Below, in pieces: positions 9,190 through 17,945 of a stretch of 64,000 nt of DNA. This DNA is from Solibacillus sp. FSL H8-0538 (GTDB lineage Bacteria > Bacillota > Bacilli > Bacillales_A > Planococcaceae), in NCBI RefSeq assembly GCF_038003525.1, contig NZ_JBBOPI010000001.1, forward strand, positions 3,347,501 through 3,411,500, in the 5' to 3' direction. The notes beneath the pieces were generated by a model that saw only the letters and a program-made list of their open reading frames with translations, was not told where the DNA came from and made no database searches. The position numbers and the translations under genes were made by a program. How positions within the stretch are numbered: the stretch's first letter is position 1; each line of letters opens with the position of its first letter.

Positions 9190-9525
9190 AATTGAAGTTC
9201 GGTAAGTGCCATTACGTCTTTTCAAATTACTGATTGTATTCACTTTTGTTGAACATTCGATTAACCGATTAAGTGTCCCAGCAGAATCCGAGTTAAATTG
9301 AATCCCCTTTACAATAAGCCGCTCTTTCGTATTGACGAGCTTCATTGTTTTAGGTATAGCTTTTTGCTTATTATTTTTCCGCTTACTAAACTGCTCGCGC
9401 GGGTCTTGTAGCTGCCCTTGCAACCCTCCCTGCATAGCATTAAAAAACAATTCATCTGCATTGACAAAGCGTTTTGAGTTGCGGTATAAGCTACTTGTCG
9501 CAGCATTCACTCTGGACGCTCTCAT
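9187..9525 (-). CDS. Small basic protein of unknown function
   Basis: 112 residues, starting at ATG 9525 six bases after GGGAGGTAA (a GTG one codon earlier is too close). Rich in Lys, Arg and Asn, with a central stretch REQFSKRKNNKQK; no signal peptide, membrane helix or recognisable domain. The good ribosome site, own terminator and codon use like its neighbours argue that it is real. Function not recognised. Confidence 0.65.
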   Translation of the reverse strand: MRASRVNAATSSLYRNSKRFVNADELFFNAMQGGLQGQLQDPREQFSKRKNNKQKAIPKTMKLVNTKERLIVKGIQFNSDSAGTLNRLIECSTKVNTISNLKRRNGTYRTSI

Positions 9526-9595
9526 CACTTACCTCCCTCCCGAAAATTTCGAGTATAGTTAGGTAATTATATCGACAAAGAACCACAAAACTAAA

Positions 9596-9633
9596 GAAAA
9601 CCGCACTACTTATTTAGTAGTACGGTCTTTTTA
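9596..9633. terminator. Terminator downstream of nadE
   Basis: AAAACCGCACTACTTATTTA and GTAGTACGGTCTTTTT form a stem of about 11 bp with flanking A and T runs. On the minus strand it ends the pncB-nadE transcript seven bases after the nadE stop. Confidence 0.8.
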
Positions 9634-9639
9634 CACTAT

Positions 9640-10467
9640 TCACTTCCAATAATTATCAAAAATAGTGATTGGCAAATGACGTTTATGTTGCGAGCGTAAG
9701 TAATGCCCTTCTAATGTTTTACGCGCCTCTCCTGGCAATTCCTTACCTTCTAAGTAATCATCAATTTGATCATATGTGACACCTAAAGCCGTTTCATCCG
9801 GTAAAGACGGGCGATTTTCCTCTAAATCAGCAGTAGGCACTTTTAAATAGAGATGGTCTGGACAATTTAGGTGGGACAAAACTTGCTTCCCTTGACGTTT
9901 GTTTAAGCGAAAAATCGGCATTAAGTCTGCGCCGCCATCACCGAACTTCGTGTAGAAACCTGTTATCGCTTCTGCCGCATGATCCGTACCAAGTACAACT
10001 GCACCATTCATTGCCGCAATTGAAAACTGCACCTTCATACGTTCGCGTGCTTTTTCATTGCCCTTTGCAAAATCACTTAACTCGACACCTGCGTCCGCCA
10101 ATGCTTGTACACTTGCATCGACCGCAGCTTTTATATTCACTGTATAAATGTTTGTCGGTTGAATATAGTCTAGCGCATCCTGGCAGTCCTGCTCATCTGC
10201 CTGTACACCATATGGAAGACGCACAGCCCAGAATGAATATTTCCGCTCGCCCGCTTCCGCATTCAATTCATCGACCGCAAGCTGCGTTAGCTTTCCCGTT
10301 AAAGTAGAGTCTTGTCCACCGCTAATGCCTAAAACAAATCCTTTTAAGAAGCTATGTTTTTTTGCATAATCTTTGAGAAAATCTATCGACTTACGAATTT
10401 CTTGTTCTACGTTGATTTCCGGCAGAACACGAAGCTCCTCTATTATACGATGCTGTAACTCGCTCAT
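9640..10467 (-). CDS. nadE: NH3-dependent NAD synthetase
   Basis: Amidates nicotinate adenine dinucleotide to NAD+ using ammonia and ATP. The PP-loop [13 protein letters not shown] lies near residue 50, with [20 protein letters not shown] and [17 protein letters not shown] further on, all characteristic. The 275-residue length matches the Bacillus ammonia-dependent form without a nitrilase domain. ATG at 10467 has AAGGAG eight bases upstream, so the longer GTG start at 10476 is rejected. It is twelve bases downstream of pncB, so the two NAD-salvage steps are co-transcribed. Confidence 0.97.
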   Translation of the reverse strand: MSELQHRIIEELRVLPEINVEQEIRKSIDFLKDYAKKHSFLKGFVLGISGGQDSTLTGKLTQLAVDELNAEAGERKYSFWAVRLPYGVQADEQDCQDALDYIQPTNIYTVNIKAAVDASVQALADAGVELSDFAKGNEKARERMKVQFSIAAMNGAVVLGTDHAAEAITGFYTKFGDGGADLMPIFRLNKRQGKQVLSHLNCPDHLYLKVPTADLEENRPSLPDETALGVTYDQIDDYLEGKELPGEARKTLEGHYLRSQHKRHLPITIFDNYWK

Positions 10468-10479
10468 AGGTAACACTCC

Positions 10480-11949
10480 TTATCGTTGTTCGATTTCGTG
10501 TATCATATCACGCACTTCTTGGATATTTCGCATTTTATTATTCCAACATTTTTGGCTTAAATCAACCGGATATTCCTCTGGATTTAGTGAACGCTTATAC
10601 TCATCCCATAATAAATCTAAATTATCATGTGCGTACTGACGCATTTGTTCAAGCGGAGGATTATCATAAATGACTTTCCCGTTATCAATAACTTTTACGT
10701 GCAATTCCTTTGCCTCAAAATCCGTAACAAACTTCGATACAAACGTATGAACGGGGTGGAACATTTTAATGCGCTGCTCTTTAGTTGGATCTTCGTCAGC
10801 CATTGTAATATAATCGCCCTCTAATTTACCATTTGTTTTCGCAATAATCCGATATACTTTTTTCAGACCTGGCGTTGTTACCTTTTCCGCATTTGCTGAT
10901 ATTTTTATTGTATCTTTCATTTCACCGTTTGCATTTTCAATAGATACCATTTTATAAACCGCACCTAAAGCAGGCTGGTCATAGGCTGTTATAAGCTTCG
11001 TACCAATCCCCCATGCATCAACTCGCGCTCCTTGTGCCTTTAAGTTTAAAATCGTGTACTCATCTAAATCATTTGATACGATAATTTTGGCATTCGGGAA
11101 TCCTGCTTCATCTAGCATACGACGCGCTTCTTTAGATAAAAACGCAACATCCCCACTATCTAAGCGAATACCGACAAAATTAATTTTGTCCCCAAGCTCT
11201 TTAGCCACTTGAATTGCTGTGGGTACACCTGATTTCAACGTGTTGTATGTATCGACTAAAAATACGCAATCACGGTGACGCTTCGCATACGAATGGAATG
11301 CATCATAATCATTTTTGTACGCTTGAACTAAGGCATGCGCATGTGTACCTGATACAGGGATATTAAATTTCTTCCCAGCACGAACATTTGACGTCGATTC
11401 AAATCCTCCAATAATTGCTGCGCGTGCTCCCCAAATTGCCGCATCCATTTCCTGCGCTCTACGTGTACCAAACTCCATACCGATTTCATTATTAATAATT
11501 TGTTTTATACGACTCGCCTTCGTTGCGATTAACGTTTGGTAATTAACGATATTTAATAGCGCTGTTTCAATTAATTGTGCCTCCACTAAAGGTGCCTCAA
11601 TTCGAATGATCGGCTCGTTTGCAAAAACAAGCTCCCCTTCAACCATTGAATACATTGTGCCAGTAAACTGAATATCTTTTAAATAATCAATAAAATCCTC
11701 TTTATAGCCTAGTTCCTCGCGCAAATAAGAGATGTCCGATTCGCTAAAGCGGAAGTTTTGTAAATAATCAAGTATACGCTCTAGGCCAGCAAAAACTGCA
11801 TAACCATTACCAAACGGCAGTCTTCTAAAATATAGCTCAAACACCGCTTTACGATTATGTATGCCGTCAGCCCAGTAGCTTTCCGCCATATTTATTTGGT
11901 AAAGGTCCGTGTGTAGCGTTAAGCTATCGTCTTCATACTTTGATTTCAT
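10480..11949 (-). CDS. pncB: Nicotinate phosphoribosyltransferase
   Basis: Condenses nicotinate with PRPP to nicotinate mononucleotide, the committed Preiss-Handler salvage step. 489 residues, the usual length for the Bacillus YueK type. Motifs include the N-terminal TDLYQINMAESYW, FGTRRAQEMDAA and GIRLDSGDVAFLSKEARRML near the phosphate-binding region. The start has AGAAGGG upstream. It is the first gene of an operon with nadE. Confidence 0.96.
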   Translation of the reverse strand: MKSKYEDDSLTLHTDLYQINMAESYWADGIHNRKAVFELYFRRLPFGNGYAVFAGLERILDYLQNFRFSESDISYLREELGYKEDFIDYLKDIQFTGTMYSMVEGELVFANEPIIRIEAPLVEAQLIETALLNIVNYQTLIATKASRIKQIINNEIGMEFGTRRAQEMDAAIWGARAAIIGGFESTSNVRAGKKFNIPVSGTHAHALVQAYKNDYDAFHSYAKRHRDCVFLVDTYNTLKSGVPTAIQVAKELGDKINFVGIRLDSGDVAFLSKEARRMLDEAGFPNAKIIVSNDLDEYTILNLKAQGARVDAWGIGTKLITAYDQPALGAVYKMVSIENANGEMKDTIKISANAEKVTTPGLKKVYRIIAKTNGKLEGDYITMADEDPTKEQRIKMFHPVHTFVSKFVTDFEAKELHVKVIDNGKVIYDNPPLEQMRQYAHDNLDLLWDEYKRSLNPEEYPVDLSQKCWNNKMRNIQEVRDMIHEIEQR

Positions 11950-12259
11950 AGTAATTCCCTTCTTCCGAAAACATAATTAGTCATAGTATACACCATTTAA
12001 CTTTTTTCGAGGCACGGAATACAGAGGTTTTTTTCCGAAAAGTAAATCACTTTTTTGTAAGATTTTATTACATAACTGTTTAATGTTGAGTATCCACTTT
12101 GAACTTGCAATTTCTACAAAATTTACTACTTGAATCCTTTGATAATTCGGTATTTTTCAGGATTTTTTACTCCCCTCATACCCACTGCCTCCCTAATCAC
12201 CTTCGCCCCTAAGTTTCATCACTATATCTCACTATACGATATAACCAATCGAAATTAGA

Positions 12260-12276
12260 TGTAATAAAACGTAACA
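12260..12276 (+). promoter_or_regulatory. TnrA/GlnR box 1 upstream of glnK
   Basis: TGTAA-N7-TAACA is an exact match to TGTNAN7TNACA. Its centre lies about 52 bp before the predicted transcription start, the usual position for TnrA activation. Confidence 0.75.
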
Positions 12277-12284
12277 TAAAAATA

Positions 12285-12313
12285 TTGATTTATCCAAATA
12301 ATCAGTCTATTAT
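12285..12313 (+). promoter_or_regulatory. Promoter of glnK-amtB
   Basis: TTGATT (12285-12290) and TATTAT (12308-12313) are separated by 17 bp between the two nitrogen-regulator boxes. Confidence 0.65.
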
Positions 12314-12329
12314 GTTAGATAACCTAACA
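12313..12329 (+). promoter_or_regulatory. TnrA/GlnR box 2 overlapping the start site
   Basis: TGTTA-N7-TAACA is a second exact match to TGTNAN7TNACA. It overlaps the -10 box and start point, so it is placed for repression, for example by GlnR. Confidence 0.7.
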
Positions 12330-12345
12330 CAAGGAGTTGTTGAGT

Positions 12346-12687
12346 ATGAAAAAAATCGAAGCAATTATCCGTCCGGAAGTGTTCGCGAAAGTTCGGGAAG
12401 GCTTAGCACAAGAAGGACTCGACGGATTAAGCATTTCTGAAATCGCAGGCTGCGGTAGACAAGAAGGGCGTACTGGTTTATTTCGAGGTAACTCTTACTC
12501 GATGGAATTCTCACAAAAGCTAAAGCTTGAAATGGTAGTGGACAATTCAAAAGTGCAGGCAATCCTAGATGTGTTACTACGCGATGCATCAACCGGTGAA
12601 GTTGGTGACGGTAAAATTTTTATTTATCCGGTAGAACAAGCAATACGTATTCGCACAAAAGAACTCGGTTCAGTTGCAATCGATTAA
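12346..12687 (+). CDS. glnK: PII nitrogen-regulatory protein
   Basis: A 113-residue PII signalling protein that binds ATP/ADP and 2-oxoglutarate and gates the ammonium channel AmtB. MKKIEAIIRPEVF, the T-loop GRQEGRTGLFRGNSYSMEF and C-terminal GDGKIFIYPVEQAIRIRT are all present. The T-loop Tyr aligned with Tyr51 is kept (NSY) while the Tyr46 position is Phe. ATG 12346 lies nine bases after AAGGAG. It is 29 bp before amtB, and two GlnR/TnrA boxes upstream indicate induction under nitrogen limitation. Confidence 0.96.
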   Translation: MKKIEAIIRPEVFAKVREGLAQEGLDGLSISEIAGCGRQEGRTGLFRGNSYSMEFSQKLKLEMVVDNSKVQAILDVLLRDASTGEVGDGKIFIYPVEQAIRIRTKELGSVAID

Positions 12688-12716
12688 TTAACCCACACAA
12701 AAAGGAGGAGAATTTC

Positions 12717-14033
12717 ATGAGTAATGAAGCATTAGAAATGTCGATTAATTTAGTTTGGGTAATGCTTGGTGCATTTTTCGTATTCTTTATGCATGCTGGT
12801 TTTGCAATGGTTGAGGCTGGATTTACACGATCTAAAAATGCCGTTAACATATTAATGAAAAACATTTTAACGATTTCAATCGGTGGTATTGTTTACTTCG
12901 TAGCTGGATACGCCATAATGTTTGGCGATACAGCTGGGGGATTTATAGGCACATCCGGTTTCCTATTGAATGGTGTAGACGATATCGGGTTCTTCGTATT
13001 CCAAGCAATGTTCGCTGCAACATGCGCAACAATTATTTCTGGTGCGGTTGCTGAACGTACAAACATTACAGCATATATAGCAATCGTTGGTTTAATGACA
13101 TTATTCGTCTACCCCGTAGTTGGTCATTGGATATGGCAAGGTGACGGCTGGATTACAGCTTTAGGCTTTGTTGACTTTGCGGGTTCAACAGTTGTTCACT
13201 TAACTGGTGCTGTTGGTGCTTTAGTGGCTGCAGCAATGATTGGTCCACGGATCGGAAAATATGAAAAAGGTGTTGTCAATGTTATTCCCGGCCATTCAAT
13301 CCCGCTTGGCGCATTAGGTGTATTCATTTTATGGCTTGGCTGGTTTGGCTTCAACGGTGGTTCTACATTAGCAGCAGACCCCTCATTCGTTCCTGGTGTT
13401 ATCGCAAATACGTTCTTAGCTGCATCAGCTGGTGTTATCGCAACAGCTTTCTATACAAAATTCCGTTATGGTCACATTGACGGATCACTAACACTAAATG
13501 GTGCTTTAGGGGGGCTTGTAGGGATTACTGCTGGTGCTGCAAACGTCAGCATTATCGGTTCAATCGTTATCGGCTTAGTCGCAGGTCCATTATTAGTAGA
13601 AGGTGTTCGTTTCATTGAGACAAAATTGAAGGTTGATGATCCTGTAGGTGCTGTAGCAGTTCACGGCATTAATGGGATTTGGGGTACGCTCGCTATTGGA
13701 TTATTCGATGTAGCTAATGGATTATTCTACGGTGGTGGTGTGACTCAACTTGGCGTGCAACTAATTGGTGTCGCAGCAGTAATTGCTTGGACTACTGTCA
13801 CAGTTGGCGTCGGTTTATCGATTATTAAAGTATTCGTTCCACTTCGCGTATCTCGTGAAGATGAAATCGAAGGTCTTGATATTACAGAGCACGGTGCACA
13901 TGCCTACGAGTTCCAAGATGTATTCAAAGGCGTTACAAATAAAGGCGACACATTCGCTCAGCGTTTAACAACTCTCGGAAAAACTGCTTCAATATTAGAA
14001 AGACAAATCTCCCCTCAAAATAGGGCGAGATGA
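12717..14033 (+). CDS. amtB: Ammonium channel/transporter AmtB
   Basis: 438-residue Amt/Rh-family channel with eleven predicted helices. The twin pore histidines are visible in GSTVVHLTGAVG and AVAVHGINGIWGTL, with an N-terminal segment FFMHAGFAMVEAG. Its activity should be blocked by the co-encoded PII protein. GGAGG precedes the ATG. The last dozen residues (ERQISPQNRAR) are encoded by the left half of dispersed repeat copy C, so the repeat appears to have replaced the original C-terminus. Confidence 0.96.
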   Translation: MSNEALEMSINLVWVMLGAFFVFFMHAGFAMVEAGFTRSKNAVNILMKNILTISIGGIVYFVAGYAIMFGDTAGGFIGTSGFLLNGVDDIGFFVFQAMFAATCATIISGAVAERTNITAYIAIVGLMTLFVYPVVGHWIWQGDGWITALGFVDFAGSTVVHLTGAVGALVAAAMIGPRIGKYEKGVVNVIPGHSIPLGALGVFILWLGWFGFNGGSTLAADPSFVPGVIANTFLAASAGVIATAFYTKFRYGHIDGSLTLNGALGGLVGITAGAANVSIIGSIVIGLVAGPLLVEGVRFIETKLKVDDPVGAVAVHGINGIWGTLAIGLFDVANGLFYGGGVTQLGVQLIGVAAVIAWTTVTVGVGLSIIKVFVPLRVSREDEIEGLDITEHGAHAYEFQDVFKGVTNKGDTFAQRLTTLGKTASILERQISPQNRAR

Positions 14034-14062
14034 CGCCTTTATTATGTGGTTATGAACGTTAT
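13995..14062 (+). repeat. Dispersed hairpin repeat, copy C (overlaps the amtB 3' end)
   Basis: TTAGAAAGACAAATCTCCCC, then TAGGGCGAGATGACGCC, TTATGTGG and ATGAACGTTATA align with the other copies. The left part is read as the amtB C-terminus and the stop codon lies in the right stem arm. Confidence 0.6.
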
Positions 14063-14198
14063 AATTTCTTAACCACCCAGAAGAACATTCAGTACAACGC
14101 AATTCCCTATGATCAATATTTGTTCCCCCAACAACTAGAGATTGAGCATGCCCCCTAACATACTCAACAAATCTTTTAACAACATAATTCAATGAAGA

Positions 14199-14236
14199 GG
14201 CTAGTTCGATTCCCTAAATCGAGCTAGCTTTTTTTG
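14199..14236 (+). terminator. Terminator downstream of glnK-amtB
   Basis: GCTAGTTCGATT and AATCGAGCTAGC form a stable stem around CCCTA, followed by seven T residues on the plus strand. Confidence 0.85.
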
Positions 14237-14661
14237 GTTGCGCTCCACTCTTTTATACATTCAAACGATAACCTGAATTATCGAAACTCAAAGCTGACTA
14301 TATAGGGCTTATTAATAATTCTTGAATAGCTAATTATATTACGCGAGTGGTACAAAAAAAGGGGGGGGTAATTTGCTACAAAGTTGTAGAAAATCATCCT
14401 ATACAGACGGATCCCTCGTGCTATTTTCAACTTTTATTCGGAATTTAACTCCAGTCATAAATGGTTTCCCCTTCCACCTTGCACTCCCCCTTTAACTCCA
14501 TTTTCCTCTCCCAGGATTCTCCATAGTCTTTTAAAAAGGACTTGAAACATTCGAACGGCCATTTCATTAAAATCAATCAAAACTTTTTTAGTACATAGCC
14601 CGTCAAATAACTATAACTTGTTCGCGACATGTTGAAAAAAGGAAAAGGTGAATCTTTTGTC
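14237..14661. other. Gene-free stretch before sigV, with possible ECF promoter
   Basis: No open reading frame is supported. It contains a run of nine G residues near 14360. CAAAAC (14578-14583) and CGTC (14601-14604) are 17 bp apart, resembling an ECF-type promoter (AAC ... CGTC), as expected if SigV transcribes its own operon. The promoter call is tentative. Confidence 0.4.
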
Positions 14662-15159
14662 ATGACAAAAAAAGAAAAGTTTGAACTAGTAGAAAAATTT
14701 ATATTGGAAAACCGGGAAGCTCATTACCGTCTTGCGTATAGCTATGTGAGAAATAAAGAAAATGCTCTCGATATTGTACAAGAATCAATTTTAAAAGCAC
14801 TTAAATCAATTGATCGTCTTGAAGAAATCGCCTATATGAAAACGTGGTTCTATCGAATTATCGTCAACACATCCATTGACTTTGTCAGAAAACATCAACG
14901 TATTACAGTCATGGACGACGATATTCTTTGCGTGCATTTGCCACAGTTAGAGGATGAAATTATCGACATGGATTTGCAAGATGCCATTGATCAGCTACCT
15001 CCACGTTATAAGACGCTTATTATTCTCCGTTTTTTCGAGGATTTAAAAATCGATGAAATCGCAGCGGTAACGGGTGAAAATATCAATACAGTTAAAACAA
15101 GGTTGTATAAAGCACTAAAAGAACTACGCATTGAAATTGGGGAGGCATTTAAATTATGA
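14662..15159 (+). CDS. sigV: ECF RNA polymerase sigma factor, SigV-like
   Basis: 165 residues with Sigma70 region 2 (AYSYVRNKENALDIVQES ... KTWFYRIIVNTSIDF) and region 4 (PPRYKTLIILRFFEDLKIDEIA ... NTVKTRLYKALKELR). ATG at 14662 with AAGGTG upstream is preferred over ATG 14629, which has no ribosome site. The stop overlaps the start of a gene matching the RsiV anti-sigma factor, which identifies the SigV subgroup. In B. subtilis SigV responds to lysozyme; the same role is inferred here. Confidence 0.88.
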   Translation: MTKKEKFELVEKFILENREAHYRLAYSYVRNKENALDIVQESILKALKSIDRLEEIAYMKTWFYRIIVNTSIDFVRKHQRITVMDDDILCVHLPQLEDEIIDMDLQDAIDQLPPRYKTLIILRFFEDLKIDEIAAVTGENINTVKTRLYKALKELRIEIGEAFKL

Positions 15160-16028
15160 AAAAAATGGATAAGTTGAAAAAGGATTATGACGCGACGGAG
15201 ATTCCAGCCGAGTTGGAGGATGTCGTAAAAGCTTCGATTCGTCAGGCGAAAACATCGCAGAAAAAACGACCATTTCTAAAACAATGGTCGTTTGGGGCTG
15301 CTGCTGCCGCGGCTTTGTTTGTTGGTAGTATTAATATGAGCCCGACGTTCGCACAGGCAATGGCGAATGTTCCCGTACTAGGGTCTATCGTTGAAGTTTT
15401 CACTGTGCAACAGTTAACAATGGATAAAGAGACATATCAAGCTGACCTTGCTACGCCAGCAATTAATGGTTTGGCAAATGAAGGACTCCAGGCTACATTG
15501 AATGAAAAATATATCGAAGAAAATAAAGCACTCTTCAAGCAGTTTGAGCAAGACGTTGCAGAAATGAAAAAAGCAGGAAATGGTCATCTCGGAATTAGCA
15601 CCGGTTACGAAGTGAAAACAGACACGGATCAACTTCTGTCAATCGCTCGCTATGAGGTGAATACGGTCGGATCCTCTTCGACAACTATGAAGTACGACAC
15701 AATCGATAAACAGAACAACATTTTAATCACACTACCAAGCCTTTTTAAAGATGATAAATATATCGATGCCATTAGTTCGTATGTAGCAGTTGAAATGAAG
15801 CGACAAATGGCGGCAGATGAAGAGATTTCTTATTTCATGTTCGACGGGTCGGAATTGGACTTTGAAGTAATTAATTCGGAACAAAATTTCTATATTACTG
15901 CTAATAATAAACTCGTTATTTCATTTGACAAATACGAAGTTGCACCTGGTTACATGGGTATCGTGACGTTCGAGATTCCTTCTGATATCCTACGTGATCT
16001 GTTGGTTAGTGACGCCTATATTAATTAA
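15156..16028 (+). CDS. rsiV: RsiV-type transmembrane anti-sigma factor
   Basis: 290 residues: a cytosolic N-terminal sigma-binding segment (about 1-45), one transmembrane helix (FGAAAAAALFVGSI), and an extracellular region resembling DUF4163 plus DUF3298, which in B. subtilis RsiV binds lysozyme. The sequence PTFAQAMANVPVLGSIV just after the membrane is the conserved region where signal peptidase cleaves RsiV. Overlaps sigV by four bases. No oatA follows, unlike in B. subtilis; the next gene is a polysaccharide deacetylase. Confidence 0.9.
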   Translation: MKKMDKLKKDYDATEIPAELEDVVKASIRQAKTSQKKRPFLKQWSFGAAAAAALFVGSINMSPTFAQAMANVPVLGSIVEVFTVQQLTMDKETYQADLATPAINGLANEGLQATLNEKYIEENKALFKQFEQDVAEMKKAGNGHLGISTGYEVKTDTDQLLSIARYEVNTVGSSSTTMKYDTIDKQNNILITLPSLFKDDKYIDAISSYVAVEMKRQMAADEEISYFMFDGSELDFEVINSEQNFYITANNKLVISFDKYEVAPGYMGIVTFEIPSDILRDLLVSDAYIN

Positions 16029-16722
16029 TCCCTTCCCACTAATAACACACTCGGTTTCAATACGGAACTGAGTGATTATCTCGATCACACTGATGTTATT
16101 CGTATCCAGATAACACTGTTGGCATACAACGTAATAAGGGCAATCGGAACATGTTTTCATTCCTTCAAAAATATAGTTTATTAAGTTGCAGAGGAAAATG
16201 AGCCCGAGAGCACCAATGACCTATCACTATTTGCCCTATACTTAGTAGAATTTTTAGTAGAAATTAACTTTTTCAGTGCCCTTTCGAATAGCAGCTAATA
16301 ATTTTTATGGTCGCACTAACCTTCACAACTTCACTAAAGGCTCAATACCGAAATCGGTTTTTGCGACGAGACTCATTCTTTTATCATGTTATAAATTCTC
16401 AATCGTTAGAATCTGTCGGCGTTTCGTTTTATGTCACTGCATTTTTTTACACATGATGCGCACGATCTAGCAAAAACGTTATACGACTTATTCGGTAATA
16501 AGCGTCAGCAAGCGATCTCTTATCCATTTTGCACATATTTTCGGATATGTCGTATCATCTATTTCGTGATTTTACAAAGTCGCTTGGCTTATTTTTTGAA
16601 ATAATTTAATCTAGTACAGTTTATAGCGAAGAGCCTCAATAAAAGTCTAATATATATTAGTTTGCCAAACTTATAGGGTACTTGAGATTTTTTAAATAAA
16701 GAATCAGGGGGATTTAACAACA
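16029..16722. other. Gene-free stretch between rsiV and the deacetylase
   Basis: About 700 bp with no supported gene. A hairpin CACTCGGTTT/AACTGAGTG at about 16051-16074 may end the sigV-rsiV transcript, though it lacks a clear T run. The rest shows nothing recognisable. Confidence 0.5.
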
Positions 16723-17574
16723 ATGAAAGCACCAAAAGAAGCATCTACCAAAAGAAGAACAAGAATAAGAATCAGAAGACGATTTCTGCTGATTGTACTG
16801 GTTGCGCTAATCCCTACTTTCTTCACCAGTTTTGTTGTAGGAAAATCGTACTCTGACCCTGAAAAAAGTACAGAACAAGATTCGACTGAGAAAGTAGAGA
16901 CCTCGATCATCCAAGATAAAATACAAATAGAAAAAGAACCAAGTGTAGAGGAAAAGCCTTTAGGGAAGGTGGTCTACCTAACATTTGATGATGGGCCTAG
17001 TAAACTAACAGACCAATTTCTAGATGTCTTACGTGAGCAAGATGTGCGCGCAACATTTTTCATGCAAGGAAGTAACCTAAAAAAAGAACACCTACAAGAA
17101 AGTGCAAAACGCGCAACAAAAGAAGGGCATTATGTCGGTGCCCATAGCATGACGCATGAAAGAAAAACATTATACAACGACAACCAGTTTGTCCCTGAGA
17201 TGAATGAAACGTTAGCACTGATTGGTGATATTACCGGTACAACCCCCCATTTAGTTCGCCCTCCTTATGGTTCCGCACCAGGATTAAAAAGCGAACAGAT
17301 TCGCAATCAAATTGTCGAGGTTGGCATTAAAGTTTGGGATTGGACAATTGACTCCAAAGATTGGGCATTAAAAGATAATCCAGCCCAAATTATAAAAAAT
17401 ATTAAAAGTGACACGAATGCGGACAGAGAAGTTGTACTGATGCACGAAAAACCGCAAACCTTGGCTGCACTTCCAGAAATCATTGCATTTTACAAAGAAC
17501 AAGGATATGAATTTGCCGTATACGAGGAAGCTAATCATTTCGTTCTTAACTTCCAGAATGATGTACGCCTGTAA
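16723..17574 (+). CDS. Membrane-anchored polysaccharide deacetylase (NodB domain)
   Basis: 283 residues with a basic N-terminus, a signal anchor at about 22-42 and a NodB domain from about residue 85. All five family motifs are visible: TFDDGPSK with metal Asp, HSMTHE with the metal histidines, RPPYGSAPG, WTIDSKDW and LMHEK. Peptidoglycan N-acetylglucosamine deacetylase of the PgdA/PdaC kind is the likely activity. CAGGGGG precedes the ATG. Deacetylation and SigV both give lysozyme resistance in Firmicutes, so proximity to sigV-rsiV is suggestive, but no ECF promoter was found here. Confidence 0.88.
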   Translation: MKAPKEASTKRRTRIRIRRRFLLIVLVALIPTFFTSFVVGKSYSDPEKSTEQDSTEKVETSIIQDKIQIEKEPSVEEKPLGKVVYLTFDDGPSKLTDQFLDVLREQDVRATFFMQGSNLKKEHLQESAKRATKEGHYVGAHSMTHERKTLYNDNQFVPEMNETLALIGDITGTTPHLVRPPYGSAPGLKSEQIRNQIVEVGIKVWDWTIDSKDWALKDNPAQIIKNIKSDTNADREVVLMHEKPQTLAALPEIIAFYKEQGYEFAVYEEANHFVLNFQNDVRL

Positions 17575-17945
17575 TCTCTTTAATAAGGTATCTGAATTAC
17601 CACGGACACTAAAAATCTCAGGAGTATAGCTGGGCTAAAAATTTTCCATATCGCTCGCTTTAGCACTTTAAGGATGCGTTGGGCGAGCTTTTCCTCGATT
17701 TCATTGAATAATAGTTGTACTCATCCAAGGTGATGTCCCGATAATTTCTTCAATTTTATACAGCCTTACACTAAACTTACCCAAATGATGTACGTCCTTA
17801 ATTATCTATTCTAGGCGTAATATAAATAGCCATTAAGACTTGGGGTAATTGACTTTATAGACATCATATAGAGTATGAAGCCACAAACTACAACAAATTC
17901 CCAAATATGATATAATTTTTTAAAATAGTGCAAGGAGATGTTTTT
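17575..17945. other. Intergenic region with probable deacetylase terminator
   Basis: CGCTCGCTTTAGC ... GGGCGAGCTTTTCC around 17654-17695 forms a hairpin followed by a T-rich stretch on the plus strand and probably ends the deacetylase transcript. No gene is supported in the remainder. Confidence 0.45.

Noticed and set aside
16276-16470. 64-codon frame between rsiV and the deacetylase
   Set aside because: No start signal and unlikely amino-acid composition.
17700-17760. Possible sixth copy of the dispersed hairpin repeat (AAGGTGATGTCCC)
   Set aside because: Only about 12 bases match and there is no complementary left arm.
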